Assembly: GCA_902776375.1 (NCBI GenBank)
Contig: CACYPV010000005.1
Span: 1-64,000 of the forward strand
DNA length: 64,000 bases
Source of the DNA: an uncultured Ruminococcus sp.
Lineage (GTDB): Bacteria > Bacillota > Clostridia > Oscillospirales > Acutalibacteraceae
Direction: 5' to 3'
Part shown: piece after piece, positions 46,711 to 54,819 of the stretch
Layout: every line of letters begins with the position of its first letter
Position numbering within the stretch: position 1 is the first letter of the stretch
Position numbers and translations under genes: made by a program
The notes under the pieces: model-generated
Database searches by the model: none
Seen by the model: only the letters and a program-made list of their open reading frames with translations
What the model was told of the DNA's origin: nothing

Positions 46711-46749
46711 AAGCTAGAAGCTAGAGGCTAGAAGCTAGTATCTAATAAT
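46708..46749. repeat. Heptamer array starting at the purF stop, 6 units
   Basis: TAGAAGC, TAGAAGC, TAGAGGC, TAGAAGC, TAGTATC and TAATAAT run in exact 7-bp register. The first TAG is the purF stop codon. The array fills the purF-purM gap up to the purM ribosome site. Confidence 0.9.
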
Positions 46750-46761
46750 GGAGGAATAATA

Positions 46762-47796
46762 ATGGAAAGCTTTTCTGAAAGTTACAAGGCTGCGGGCGTT
46801 GATATCACCGCGGGCTACAAGAGCGTTGAGCTTATGAAAGCGCACGTCAAGCGCACCAATATACCCGGCGTGGTTTCGGGTATCGGCGGCTTCGGCGGCT
46901 TGTTCGCGCCCGACTTCAAGGGCATGGAAGAACCCGTGCTCGTCAGCGGCACCGACGGCGTGGGCACCAAAATAAAGCTCGCTTTTCTGCTTGACAAGCA
47001 CAACACCATCGGTATCGACGCGGTCGCCATGTGCGTGAACGATATCATCTGCTGCGGTGCTAAGCCCCTGTTTTTCCTTGACTACATCGCTATCGGCAAG
47101 AACATCCCCGAAAAGGTAGCTTCTATCGTCGAGGGTATCGCCGAGGGCTGCGTGCAGTCCGGCTGCGCGCTTATCGGCGGCGAAACGGCGGAGCACCCCG
47201 GCCTTATGCCCGTTGACGAATACGACGTTGCGGGCTTCAGCGTAGGCCTTGCCGACAAGCCCAAAATGATCGACGGCTCAAAGCTCACCCCCGGCGACGT
47301 GCTGCTCGGCTTGCGTTCGTCCGGCGTTCATTCCAACGGCTTTTCGCTTGTCAGAAAGATTTTTGATATAAACGAAGACACCATCAACAACACCTACCCC
47401 GAGCTTGACAAGCCGCTCGGCGAGGCGCTGCTGACCCCGACAAAGATTTACGTCAAGCCCATCCTCGCGCTCATGGAGCAGGTCGGGGTAAAGGCTGTGT
47501 CGCATATCACGGGCGGCGGCTTCTACGAGAACATCCCCAGAATGTTAAAGGACGGGCTCTCGGCTAAGATCACAAAGGACGCTATTCCCGTGCTTCCCAT
47601 CTTCAAGCTCATGCAGCGCGTGGGCGGCATCAGCGAGCACGACATGTTCAACACCTTCAACATGGGCGTTGGCATGGTAGTCGCCGTGGCAAAGGACGAG
47701 GCTGACAAGGCGCTCGAAATCCTCAAAGCCAACGGCGAGGACGCGGTTGTGCTGGGCGAAGTGATCGAGGGCAGCGAAGGAGTTGTGTTCGCGTAA
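46762..47796 (+). CDS. purM: Phosphoribosylformylglycinamidine cyclo-ligase
   Basis: The 344-residue AIR synthase closes the imidazole ring using ATP. Family motifs: [42 protein letters not shown], and [17 protein letters not shown]. Ribosome site GGAGG precedes the ATG. Its last base overlaps the purN start. Normal length. Confidence 0.97.
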   Translation: MESFSESYKAAGVDITAGYKSVELMKAHVKRTNIPGVVSGIGGFGGLFAPDFKGMEEPVLVSGTDGVGTKIKLAFLLDKHNTIGIDAVAMCVNDIICCGAKPLFFLDYIAIGKNIPEKVASIVEGIAEGCVQSGCALIGGETAEHPGLMPVDEYDVAGFSVGLADKPKMIDGSKLTPGDVLLGLRSSGVHSNGFSLVRKIFDINEDTINNTYPELDKPLGEALLTPTKIYVKPILALMEQVGVKAVSHITGGGFYENIPRMLKDGLSAKITKDAIPVLPIFKLMQRVGGISEHDMFNTFNMGVGMVVAVAKDEADKALEILKANGEDAVVLGEVIEGSEGVVFA

Positions 47797-48422
47797 TGAA
47801 AAACATCGTTGTTTTAGTTTCGGGCGGCGGCACCAACCTGCAGGCGCTTATCGACGCGCAAAACAGGGGAGATATAAAAAACGGCAAGATCACCTGCGTC
47901 ATCTCGTCAAACCCCAACGCCTATGCGCTTGAGCGAGCCAAGAATAACGGCATCGATACCGCCGTTATCCGCAGAAAGGATTTCGATAAATTCGAAAGCT
48001 ACGACTCGTCGCTCACAACGCTTTTGCAGCTCAAAAACGCCGACCTGGTCGTGCTTGCGGGCTTTATGACCATTCTCGGCAGGCAGGTCATCAAGACCTT
48101 TGAAAACAGGATCATAAACATCCATCCGGCGCTCATCCCGTCCTTCTGCGGCGAGGGCTACTACGGCCTGCGCGTGCACGAGGAGGCGCTTAAAAAGGGC
48201 GTTAAGGTGACGGGCGCGACCGCGCATTTCGTGAATGAGATATGCGACGGCGGCCCCATAATCCTGCAAAAAGCCGTCGAGGTACAGGACGGCGACACCC
48301 CCGAAATTCTCCAGAAAAGGGTGATGGAGCAGGCGGAATGGAAGATACTTCCGCATGCAGTCGCGCTTTTCTGTGAAGATAAAATTATAGTAAAAGACGG
48401 CAAAACTCAAATTCTTGATTAA
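47796..48422 (+). CDS. purN: Phosphoribosylglycinamide formyltransferase
   Basis: The 208-residue GAR transformylase moves a formyl group from 10-formyl-THF. SGGGTNLQALID binds the phosphate; the catalytic region has the family Asn-His-Asp set in IINIHPALIPSFCGEGYYGL, followed by TGATAHFVNEICDGGPII. It overlaps purM by 1 nt, so expression is coupled. Confidence 0.97.
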   Translation: MKNIVVLVSGGGTNLQALIDAQNRGDIKNGKITCVISSNPNAYALERAKNNGIDTAVIRRKDFDKFESYDSSLTTLLQLKNADLVVLAGFMTILGRQVIKTFENRIINIHPALIPSFCGEGYYGLRVHEEALKKGVKVTGATAHFVNEICDGGPIILQKAVEVQDGDTPEILQKRVMEQAEWKILPHAVALFCEDKIIVKDGKTQILD

Positions 48423-48440
48423 TTAAAAAGGAGTAATCAT

Positions 48441-49157
48441 ATGAAAGCGGTATCACTCACCAAAGAGATCGCGTCGACCACCTACCCCGGCAGAGGCATC
48501 GTCCTCGGCAGATCGGCTGACGGCGCAAAGGCGGTCATCGCCTACTTTATCATGGGCAGAAGCGAAAACAGCCGCAACCGCGTTTTTGTTGAAACAGCGG
48601 ACGGCATCAAGACCGAGGCGTTCGACCCCTCAAAGCTTGTCGACCCCTCGCTCATCATCTATGCGCCCGTGCGCGTGCTCGGCAACAAGACCATCGTCAC
48701 CAACGGCGACCAGACCGACACTATCTATGATCTTATGAATCAGCAGCTCACCTTTGAGCAGTCTCTGCGCACCCGCGAATTCGAGCCCGACGCCCCCAAC
48801 TACACCCCCAGGATCTCGGGCATCGTTAAGTGCAGCGACGGCAAAATGAACTACGCGCTTTCTATCCTCAAAAGCGCCGACGGCGAACCCGCTTGCTGCG
48901 AGCGCTACACCTTCTCCTACGACGCGCCGCTCGCGGGTCTGGGCAGATTCATCCACACCTACATGAGCGACGGCGATCCGCTTCCCAGTTTCGAGGGCGA
49001 GCCCACTTTGGTTGAGATCGGCAACGACGACATCGACGCTTTTGCCGAAAAGGTCTGGAACGCGCTCAACGAGGACAACAAGGTTTCGCTTTTCGTGCGC
49101 TACATCGACGTAGCCACCGGCAAGGCGGAGTCAAGGATCATCAATAAGAATCAGTAA
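48441..49157 (+). CDS. purO: IMP cyclohydrolase, PurO-like family
   Basis: The 238-residue protein has YPGRGIVLGRSADG and YFIMGRSENSRNRVF, the signatures of the IMP cyclohydrolase-like family (PF07826), related to archaeal PurO. It would close the ring of FAICAR to give IMP. It sits directly before a stand-alone AICAR transformylase, so the two together replace the usual bifunctional PurH. AAAGGAG precedes the ATG. Confidence 0.9.
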   Translation: MKAVSLTKEIASTTYPGRGIVLGRSADGAKAVIAYFIMGRSENSRNRVFVETADGIKTEAFDPSKLVDPSLIIYAPVRVLGNKTIVTNGDQTDTIYDLMNQQLTFEQSLRTREFEPDAPNYTPRISGIVKCSDGKMNYALSILKSADGEPACCERYTFSYDAPLAGLGRFIHTYMSDGDPLPSFEGEPTLVEIGNDDIDAFAEKVWNALNEDNKVSLFVRYIDVATGKAESRIINKNQ

Positions 49158-49179
49158 AACATAGAAAGGAAAAAACTCT

Positions 49180-50358
49180 ATGAACGAACTTCAACTCAAA
49201 TACGGCTGCAACCCCAACCAAAAGCCCTCCCGCGTTTTCATGCAGGACGGCAAAGACCTGCCCGTTGAGGTGCTCAACGGCAAGCCGGGTTATATAAACT
49301 TCCTCGACGCTTTCAACTCCTGGCAGCTCGTGCGCGAGCTCAAGGCGGCGACGGGTCTTCCCGCAGCGGCGTCCTTCAAGCACGTCAGCCCCGCAGGCGC
49401 GGCAGTTGCCACCGAGCTTTCCGATACTCTTAAGAAGATCTACTTTGTAGACGATCTCGAGCTTTCTCCCATCGCTTCCGCCTACGCTATGGCGCGCGGC
49501 GCGGACAGAATGTCGTCCTACGGCGACTGGGTAGCGCTCTCCGACGTTTGCGACGTGCAGACCGCAAAGCTTTTGCAGCGCGAGGTCTCCGACGGCATCA
49601 TCGCCCCCGGCTACACCCCCGAGGCGCTCGAGGTGCTCAAAACCAAGAGAAAAGGCACCTACAACGTTGTTAAGATCGATCCCGAGTACGTTCCCGCTCC
49701 CCTCGAGCACAAGGACGTTTTCGGCGTTACCTTTGAGCAGGGCAGAAATGAGCTGAAAATCGACGAGGCTATGCTCATGCAGAATATTCCCACAAAGAAT
49801 AAAGAGCTCAGCGAGGAAGCCAAGCGCGACCTCATCATCGCCCTCATCACCCTCAAATACACCCAGTCCAACTCCGTTTGCTACGCCAAGGGCGGACAGG
49901 CTATCGGCGTAGGCGCGGGCCAGCAGTCGCGTATCCACTGCACCAGACTCGCCGGCAACAAGGCTGATATCTGGTATCTCCGCCAGCATCCGAAGGTAAT
50001 GAACCTTCCGTTTGTCGATACCATTCGCCGTCCCGACCGCGACAACACCATCGACGTTTACATCTCCGACGATTACGAGGACGTTCTCGCCGACGGCGTT
50101 TGGGAGCAGTTCTTCAAGACCAAGCCCGAGCCCCTCACCAAAGAGGAAAAGAAGGAATGGCTCAAGACCCTCAGCGGCGTTTCACTCGGAAGCGACGCGT
50201 TCTTCCCGTTCGGCGACAACATCGAGCGCGCAAAGCGCAGCGGCGTTGAGTTCGTGGCGCAGCCCGGAGGCTCTATCCGCGACGACAACGTTATCGACAC
50301 CTGCGACAAGTACGGCATGACGATGTGCTTCACCGGCATCCGTCTTTTCCACCATTGA
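49180..50358 (+). CDS. purH: AICAR transformylase, stand-alone
   Basis: The 392-residue protein begins LQLKYGCNPNQKPSRVFM and contains the AICAR-transformylase core (ASFKHVSPAGAAVA, the Lys-His pair; ITLKYTQSNSVCYAKGGQAI; GAGQQSRIHCTRLA; FFPFGDNIERA). The N-terminal IMP cyclohydrolase domain of normal PurH is absent; the missing activity is supplied by the gene 22 bp upstream. It uses 10-formyl-THF to make FAICAR. Confidence 0.95.
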   Translation: MNELQLKYGCNPNQKPSRVFMQDGKDLPVEVLNGKPGYINFLDAFNSWQLVRELKAATGLPAAASFKHVSPAGAAVATELSDTLKKIYFVDDLELSPIASAYAMARGADRMSSYGDWVALSDVCDVQTAKLLQREVSDGIIAPGYTPEALEVLKTKRKGTYNVVKIDPEYVPAPLEHKDVFGVTFEQGRNELKIDEAMLMQNIPTKNKELSEEAKRDLIIALITLKYTQSNSVCYAKGGQAIGVGAGQQSRIHCTRLAGNKADIWYLRQHPKVMNLPFVDTIRRPDRDNTIDVYISDDYEDVLADGVWEQFFKTKPEPLTKEEKKEWLKTLSGVSLGSDAFFPFGDNIERAKRSGVEFVAQPGGSIRDDNVIDTCDKYGMTMCFTGIRLFHH

Positions 50359-50362
50359 TCAA

Positions 50363-50397
50363 TAGTGGTTAGTGGCTAGTGGTTAGTGAATAATAAT
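50363..50397. repeat. Heptamer array after purH, 5 units
   Basis: TAGTGGT, TAGTGGC, TAGTGGT, TAGTGAA and TAATAAT, in 7-bp register, starting 5 bp after the purH stop. Confidence 0.85.
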
Positions 50398-50417
50398 TAT
50401 AAGAGGTTTCTTTAACA

Positions 50418-50570
50418 TGTCATCTCGAGCGGTTTTGCAAAGCAAAAATTCCCGATAGGGAATAGTCGAGAGATTCCCTGATAAGGGGCAGAAATGTGTC
50501 TGCGCAGCCGAGGGGGATACTTCGACTAAACGCTTCGCGTTTTGCCCTTCGGGCACCGCTCAGTATGACA
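50418..50570. repeat. 153-bp palindromic intergenic element, copy 2
   Basis: Ends TGTCATCTCGAGCGG and (reversed) TGTCATACTGAGCGG, with inner GTTTTGC-GCAAAA and GCTTCGCG-type inverted blocks and a TTCGACT block, as in copy 1 at 42300. It sits inside the purine operon between purH and purD. Confidence 0.85.
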
Positions 50571-50594
50571 GCATTGGAACCTAAAGAGGTAACT

Positions 50595-51860
50595 ATGAAA
50601 ATATTAATGATCGGCTCAGGCGGCAGAGAGCACGCGCTCATCAAAAAGCTGCTTGAAAGCCCCAAATGCGAAAAGCTTTACTGTGCTCCCGGCAACGGCG
50701 GCATTTCCCGCGACGCAGAGCTTGTGAACATCAACGTCATGGACAAGGACGGAATGGTGAAGTTCGCCAAAGAGAACGCCATCGACCTCGTTTTTGTAGC
50801 TCCCGACGATCCGCTTGCCGACGGCATGGTCGACGCGCTCCAGGCTGCGGGCGTCCGCGCCTTCGGCCCCAACGCGAACGCCGCCATCATCGAGGCTAGC
50901 AAGGTTTTCTCCAAAAACCTGATGAAAAAATACGGCATCCCCACTGCTAAATACGAGGTGTTTGACGATCCCGACAAGGCTATCGCCTACGTCAAGGCAG
51001 AAAACACCACTCCTGTAGTTGTCAAGGCGGACGGTCTCGCGCTCGGCAAGGGCGTTATCATCGCGCAGACTATCGACGACGCTGTGGCGGCTATCAAGTC
51101 TATCATGGAGGACAAGCAGTTCGGCGACAGCGGCAACAACATCGTTATCGAGGAATTCCTCACAGGTCCCGAGGTGTCCGTTCTCGCGTTCACCGACGGT
51201 CACTGCGTTAAGCCGATGGTCAGCTCTAAGGATCACAAGCGCGCTTACGACAACGACGAGGGTCTCAACACCGGCGGCATGGGCACCGTAAGCCCCAACC
51301 CATACTACACCGACGAGCTCGCCGAGGAGTGCATGAACACCATATTCAAGCCCACCATCGAGGCTATGGTAAAAGAGGGCAGACCCTTCAAGGGCTGTCT
51401 GTACTTCGGACTTATGATGACCCCGAAGGGTCCCAAGGTCATCGAGTACAACGCGCGTTTCGGCGACCCCGAGGCTCAGGTCGTGCTTCCCAGACTTAAA
51501 ACCGATCTGGTGGATATCTGCGAGGCTGTCATCGACGAGCAACTTTCTGACCTCGATATCGAGTGGTATGACGGCGCGGCGGCTTGCGTAGTTATGGCGA
51601 GCGGCGGCTATCCCGTTTCGTACAAGAAGGGCATCGAGATGTTCGGCTTGGACGAGAACGGACAGGTCGACGGCGCTATCATCTACCACGCCGGAACAAA
51701 GTACGAAAACGGCAAATTCTACACCAACGGCGGCAGAGTGCTGGGCGTTACCGCAAAGGCTGATACCCTTGACGAAGCGCTTGAAAAAGCCTACGCCGCG
51801 GTCAAAAAGATATCCTTTGAGGGCGCGCATTACCGCACCGACATCGGAAGGACAAAATAA
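50595..51860 (+). CDS. purD: Phosphoribosylamine-glycine ligase
   Basis: From the ATG at 50595 (AGAGGT before it) the enzyme has 421 residues, normal for PurD. The frame is open further upstream, but that part is the palindromic repeat. It starts MKILMIGSGGREHALIKKL and has the ATP-grasp domain (VVKADGLALGKGVIIA, EEFLTGPEVSVLAF, YNARFGDPEAQVVLP). It makes GAR from phosphoribosylamine, the product of PurF. Last gene of the operon. Confidence 0.97.
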   Translation: MKILMIGSGGREHALIKKLLESPKCEKLYCAPGNGGISRDAELVNINVMDKDGMVKFAKENAIDLVFVAPDDPLADGMVDALQAAGVRAFGPNANAAIIEASKVFSKNLMKKYGIPTAKYEVFDDPDKAIAYVKAENTTPVVVKADGLALGKGVIIAQTIDDAVAAIKSIMEDKQFGDSGNNIVIEEFLTGPEVSVLAFTDGHCVKPMVSSKDHKRAYDNDEGLNTGGMGTVSPNPYYTDELAEECMNTIFKPTIEAMVKEGRPFKGCLYFGLMMTPKGPKVIEYNARFGDPEAQVVLPRLKTDLVDICEAVIDEQLSDLDIEWYDGAAACVVMASGGYPVSYKKGIEMFGLDENGQVDGAIIYHAGTKYENGKFYTNGGRVLGVTAKADTLDEALEKAYAAVKKISFEGAHYRTDIGRTK

Positions 51861-51879
51861 AATCTATTTAATAAAGCGC

Positions 51880-51911
51880 GGGAGAAGCCTGTCAAGGCTT
51901 CTCCCTTTTTC
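51880..51911 (+). terminator. Terminator of the purine operon
   Basis: GGGAGAAGCC/GGCTTCTCCC perfect 10-bp stem with a 6-nt loop, then TTTTT. Confidence 0.92.
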
Positions 51912-51957
51912 CGTAAAAAAACCACTTGCTTATAATGGAGTAATATGCTACAATTAT

Positions 51958-52105
51958 TATATCATAAGTCCAACGGGCTTATGATATAATAAGCCATCGC
52001 CCTTGCCGCATTGCGGCAAATCGGGCGGGCGATATAAATTTGAATAATAAACGCAAAACATAACTATTATTCAAATAGAATAATCTTTCAGCGTTTATTA
52101 TTTCA
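51958..52105. other. Cluster of hairpins before the lipoprotein gene
   Basis: Four inverted repeats in 150 bp. TATATCATAAG/CTTATGATATA is a perfect 11-bp stem (51958-51988). TTGCCGC/GCGGCAA is nested in ATCGCCC/GGGCG-GCGAT (51995-52034). TTTGAATAATA/TATTATTCAAA is followed by AATAATAAACGC pairing with GCGTTTATTATT; the last two share bases and exclude each other. It may be a leader with alternative folds or a repeat element. Confidence 0.45.
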
Positions 52106-52129
52106 CAAATTCCTTGCTGGGAGGACGTT

Positions 52130-52660
52130 ATGAAAAAACTGCTTGCTTTATTACTTGCTGTTGTTTCGGTACTCGGCTTGACCGCCTGCCAAAAAACGAT
52201 CGACGACGATCAGTATTCCGATTACAATCAGCAGAATTCCGGATATGAATTGTTTGAAGAAAACGAATACAACTGCACCTATACCACATATATCACGCAA
52301 AAAGTTATCACCGAGTCAAAAACGAAAAGCTCGGTCACAGAGAGCGAGTATGCAACACCCGATAAGTATTTGATGAACACCTATGTTCAGATCCTTACCA
52401 GCAACGGGCTGTTTGAAAAAATGTGCAAGGATATGAAAATTGATAATTACACGCCGTCAGAGCTCAAAAAGATGATAAAGGCGGAGGTCGTTTCGGACAG
52501 TTACGTCATTATGATAACGGTTAGTACCGATGTTGCGGAAGACGCGCTGAAAATCGCGAACGCTCACGCAAACGTCGCTCCTAAGTATTTGCCAACCATT
52601 ATGAAGGATTGTATAATGACGATAATCGATATGCCCACCGCGCCTGTAAAGGTTGAATAA
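52130..52660 (+). CDS. Lipoprotein with Wzz-like domain
   Basis: The 176-residue protein has a lipoprotein signal with lipobox LTAC (Cys20), an acidic linker, and a domain that looks like the extracellular part of Wzz/YveK chain-length proteins. The clue is NTYVQILTSNGLFEKMCKDM with YTPSELKKMIKAEVVSDSYV and the closing ALKIANAHANVAPKYLPTI. Membrane helices of Wzz are absent. Function unknown; perhaps it binds a cell-surface polysaccharide machine. Single gene with good GGGAGG site and terminator. Confidence 0.75.
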   Translation: MKKLLALLLAVVSVLGLTACQKTIDDDQYSDYNQQNSGYELFEENEYNCTYTTYITQKVITESKTKSSVTESEYATPDKYLMNTYVQILTSNGLFEKMCKDMKIDNYTPSELKKMIKAEVVSDSYVIMITVSTDVAEDALKIANAHANVAPKYLPTIMKDCIMTIIDMPTAPVKVE

Positions 52661-52680
52661 GCATCAATAATTATAAAACG

Positions 52681-52710
52681 GGGAGAAGCCGAAGACGACT
52701 TCTCCCTTTT
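52681..52710 (+). terminator. Terminator between lipoprotein and spo0A
   Basis: GGGAGAAG/CTTCTCCC stem with a 10-nt loop followed by TTTTCTTTT; it lies between convergent genes. Confidence 0.8.
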
Positions 52711-52713
52711 CTT

Positions 52714-53481
52714 TTACGAAGCGTTTTTTATTTGCAGTCTGAGCCTGTCGGATATCATCGCGATAAACTCGCTGTTTGTGGGCTTGCCTCTGTCGTTGTG
52801 GATGGTGTAGCCGAAATACGAATTCAGCACGTCGATATCGCCTCTGTCCCACGCCACCTCTATCGCGTGCCGAATGGCGCGCTCAACTCTGGATGAGGTG
52901 GTTTCGTACTTCTTGGCTACAGAGGGGTAGAGCTGCTTTGTCACCGCGTTTATTATTTCGGGGTGCTCGACCGACATTATTATAGAATCGCGAAGATAGT
53001 GATAGCCCTTTATATGCGCGGGCACGCCTATCTCGTGCAATATCTCGGTCACCTTAAGCTCAATACCGAACGCGTCCACGCTGATCGGCATTTTGAGCAG
53101 ACGCTCGCTTTTCTTCACCATAAGGCAAATGTTCTCGCAAAGCTGTTCCACATCGTAGGGCTTCAGAACAAAGTAGCTTGCGCCGCCGTTCATTATCTCG
53201 CGCTCCAGCACTGCGCTGTGGAAGGACGAGAAAACGATGAACATAGGCTGCTTGCAGTTTTGCCGCTTTATGCTGCGCATAACGCCTATTGCGTCCAGCC
53301 GCGTCATGAACGACTCCATCAGCACCACGTCGGGCTCCTCCTGAACGATGCGGTTGCAAAGCTCCTCGCCGTCCTTTGAACAGAACGCTACCGAAATATC
53401 AAACTTTTGAAATATATCCAGCGTTTGCCTGTCATAATCGGCGGCGTTTTCGGTCATCATCATCTTAATAGTATTGTCCAT
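52714..53481 (-). CDS. spo0A: Spo0A-like sporulation regulator with altered receiver
   Basis: From the ATG at 53481 (GGGAGAG before it) the protein has 255 residues. The C-terminal DNA-binding domain is clearly Spo0A: VTEILHEIGVPAHIKGYHYL, SSRVERAIRHAIEVAWDRG, and YTIHNDRGKPTNSEFIAMIS. The receiver domain keeps the fold and Lys107, but position 56, the phosphorylated Asp of Bacillus Spo0A, is Glu (DVVLMESFM). The acidic pair at 10-11 is Thr-Glu. It may act without phosphorylation or with Glu as a mimic; I cannot tell which. It lies beside spoIVB in the usual spoIVB-spo0A order, but with its own promoter. Confidence 0.92.
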   Translation of the reverse strand: MDNTIKMMMTENAADYDRQTLDIFQKFDISVAFCSKDGEELCNRIVQEEPDVVLMESFMTRLDAIGVMRSIKRQNCKQPMFIVFSSFHSAVLEREIMNGGASYFVLKPYDVEQLCENICLMVKKSERLLKMPISVDAFGIELKVTEILHEIGVPAHIKGYHYLRDSIIMSVEHPEIINAVTKQLYPSVAKKYETTSSRVERAIRHAIEVAWDRGDIDVLNSYFGYTIHNDRGKPTNSEFIAMISDRLRLQIKNAS

Positions 53482-53517
53482 AAAAGTCTCTCCCATCAAT
53501 TTTTTTATTGTGAGTAG

Positions 53518-53546
53518 ATTTTACCACAAAATGGTAAACTTGGCAA
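53518..53546 (-). promoter_or_regulatory. spo0A promoter
   Basis: On the minus strand TTGCCA (53546-53541) and TAAAAT (53523-53518), spacer 17 bp, 37 bp before the start codon. Confidence 0.6.
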
Positions 53547-53630
53547 TAGTTTCCAAATAAATTTTTTGAAAATTTTTAAGATTTTTTTGACCTCAAAGAT
53601 ACAAACGACAATAAACCACAATATATTGGG

Positions 53631-54650
53631 CTAGTTCTTTTTGTTCGACAGCATATTATGAGCTGTTACGCCATAACCTTCCTCGGTGTCATTCAGGAAA
53701 ACATGGGTCACCGCGCCCGCAAGCTTTCCGTTTTGAACGATCGGGCTGCCGCTCATGCCCTGAACAATACCGCCGCACTTGTCAAGCAGCTCCTTGTCCG
53801 TGATCCTTACAACAAAGTTTTCGCCTGAATCGTCGCCAAGGTCGCAAATGCGGGTTATCTCAGCGTCGTAGCAGCCCACGGTATCGTCGGCAACGGTCGA
53901 GTATATCTGCGCCTTGCCGGTTTTAATCTCGTTATTATCCGCTACTTCCAGCGTAACTCCGTCGGGGATTTCAGCGCTGTTTATGCTGCCGAATACTCCG
54001 CAGCCGGTGTTGCCGGTCAGCGTGCCGAAGGTCTTGTCGGTGAAGTAACCGTTAAGACAGCCTGCGTTTCCAACCGAGCTTTTTGTCACCGAGCCGATCT
54101 TGGCGTGCACCACCTCGGCGTTTTTCAGCGGCATCAGCGCGGATGTGTCCTTGTCGCAGATACCGTGACCCAGCGCGCCGAAGGAGTTGTCGCTTTTGTC
54201 GTAATAGGTCACGGTGCCTATTCCGGCGCAGCTGTCGCGCACCCACGCGCCCAAAAGATAAACGCCGACCGTGTTTTTCTGCGGCACAACGGTTTTTACA
54301 AGCTCCTTGCCGTTGCGCTCAACGTTGAATTTTATTGGCTCGCCGCCGCAGCCGAGTATCGCCTGCTGCAGATCCTCGTTGGTGCTGACAGCCGTATCGT
54401 TCACCTTTTTTATGACGTCGCCTGTCTTTAGTCCGCCCTCTTGCGCGGGGCAGACATATCGGCCGTTGCTGTAGAAATCCTCCAGCTCGGTTACGATTAT
54501 GCCGTCGCTCATGAACTTGACGCCGAACGCCTGACCGCCGAGCTGCACGGTTTTAGGCGCGGAGCTTTCCGCCGAGGCAGGCAGCGCGGAGCTTGACAGC
54601 AGCATTGCGACGCTTATAGCAACAGTCGTTAATTTTACATATTTTTTCAA
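53631..54650 (-). CDS. spoIVB: SpoIVB peptidase
   Basis: The 339-residue protein has a signal or anchor helix (residues 5-27), a PDZ domain (about 40-120, GGLKTGDVIKKVNDTAV), and the S55 serine-peptidase domain. The catalytic set fits His162 (GALGHGI), Asp285 (VRITD) and Ser300 (GIVQGMSGSPIVQ), with Asp-Ser spacing as in Bacillus. In sporulation the forespore protein crosses the space to cut SpoIVFA and release SpoIVFB for sigma-K activation. It lies upstream of spo0A in the same direction, 149 bp apart. Confidence 0.95.
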   Translation of the reverse strand: MKKYVKLTTVAISVAMLLSSSALPASAESSAPKTVQLGGQAFGVKFMSDGIIVTELEDFYSNGRYVCPAQEGGLKTGDVIKKVNDTAVSTNEDLQQAILGCGGEPIKFNVERNGKELVKTVVPQKNTVGVYLLGAWVRDSCAGIGTVTYYDKSDNSFGALGHGICDKDTSALMPLKNAEVVHAKIGSVTKSSVGNAGCLNGYFTDKTFGTLTGNTGCGVFGSINSAEIPDGVTLEVADNNEIKTGKAQIYSTVADDTVGCYDAEITRICDLGDDSGENFVVRITDKELLDKCGGIVQGMSGSPIVQNGKLAGAVTHVFLNDTEEGYGVTAHNMLSNKKN

Positions 54651-54819
54651 AAAATCACCTTCTTTCCGTTGCTTTTCTTAGTATTTGCGTTTATAATAAT
54701 AAAAACGCTACAAATTTTTTATTAATGAAAAAAACGGAAGAAAACTTTATTTTTTCGTTTTTTTCTGAGAAAACTTCATAAATTTTTCAAATTATTCATC
54801 ATTTTCAATCGAGGTAATT

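Noticed and set aside
50496..50594. N-terminal extension of PurD
   Set aside because: The open part upstream of 50595 is the palindromic repeat; PurD proteins begin at the MKILMIG position, which has its own ribosome site.
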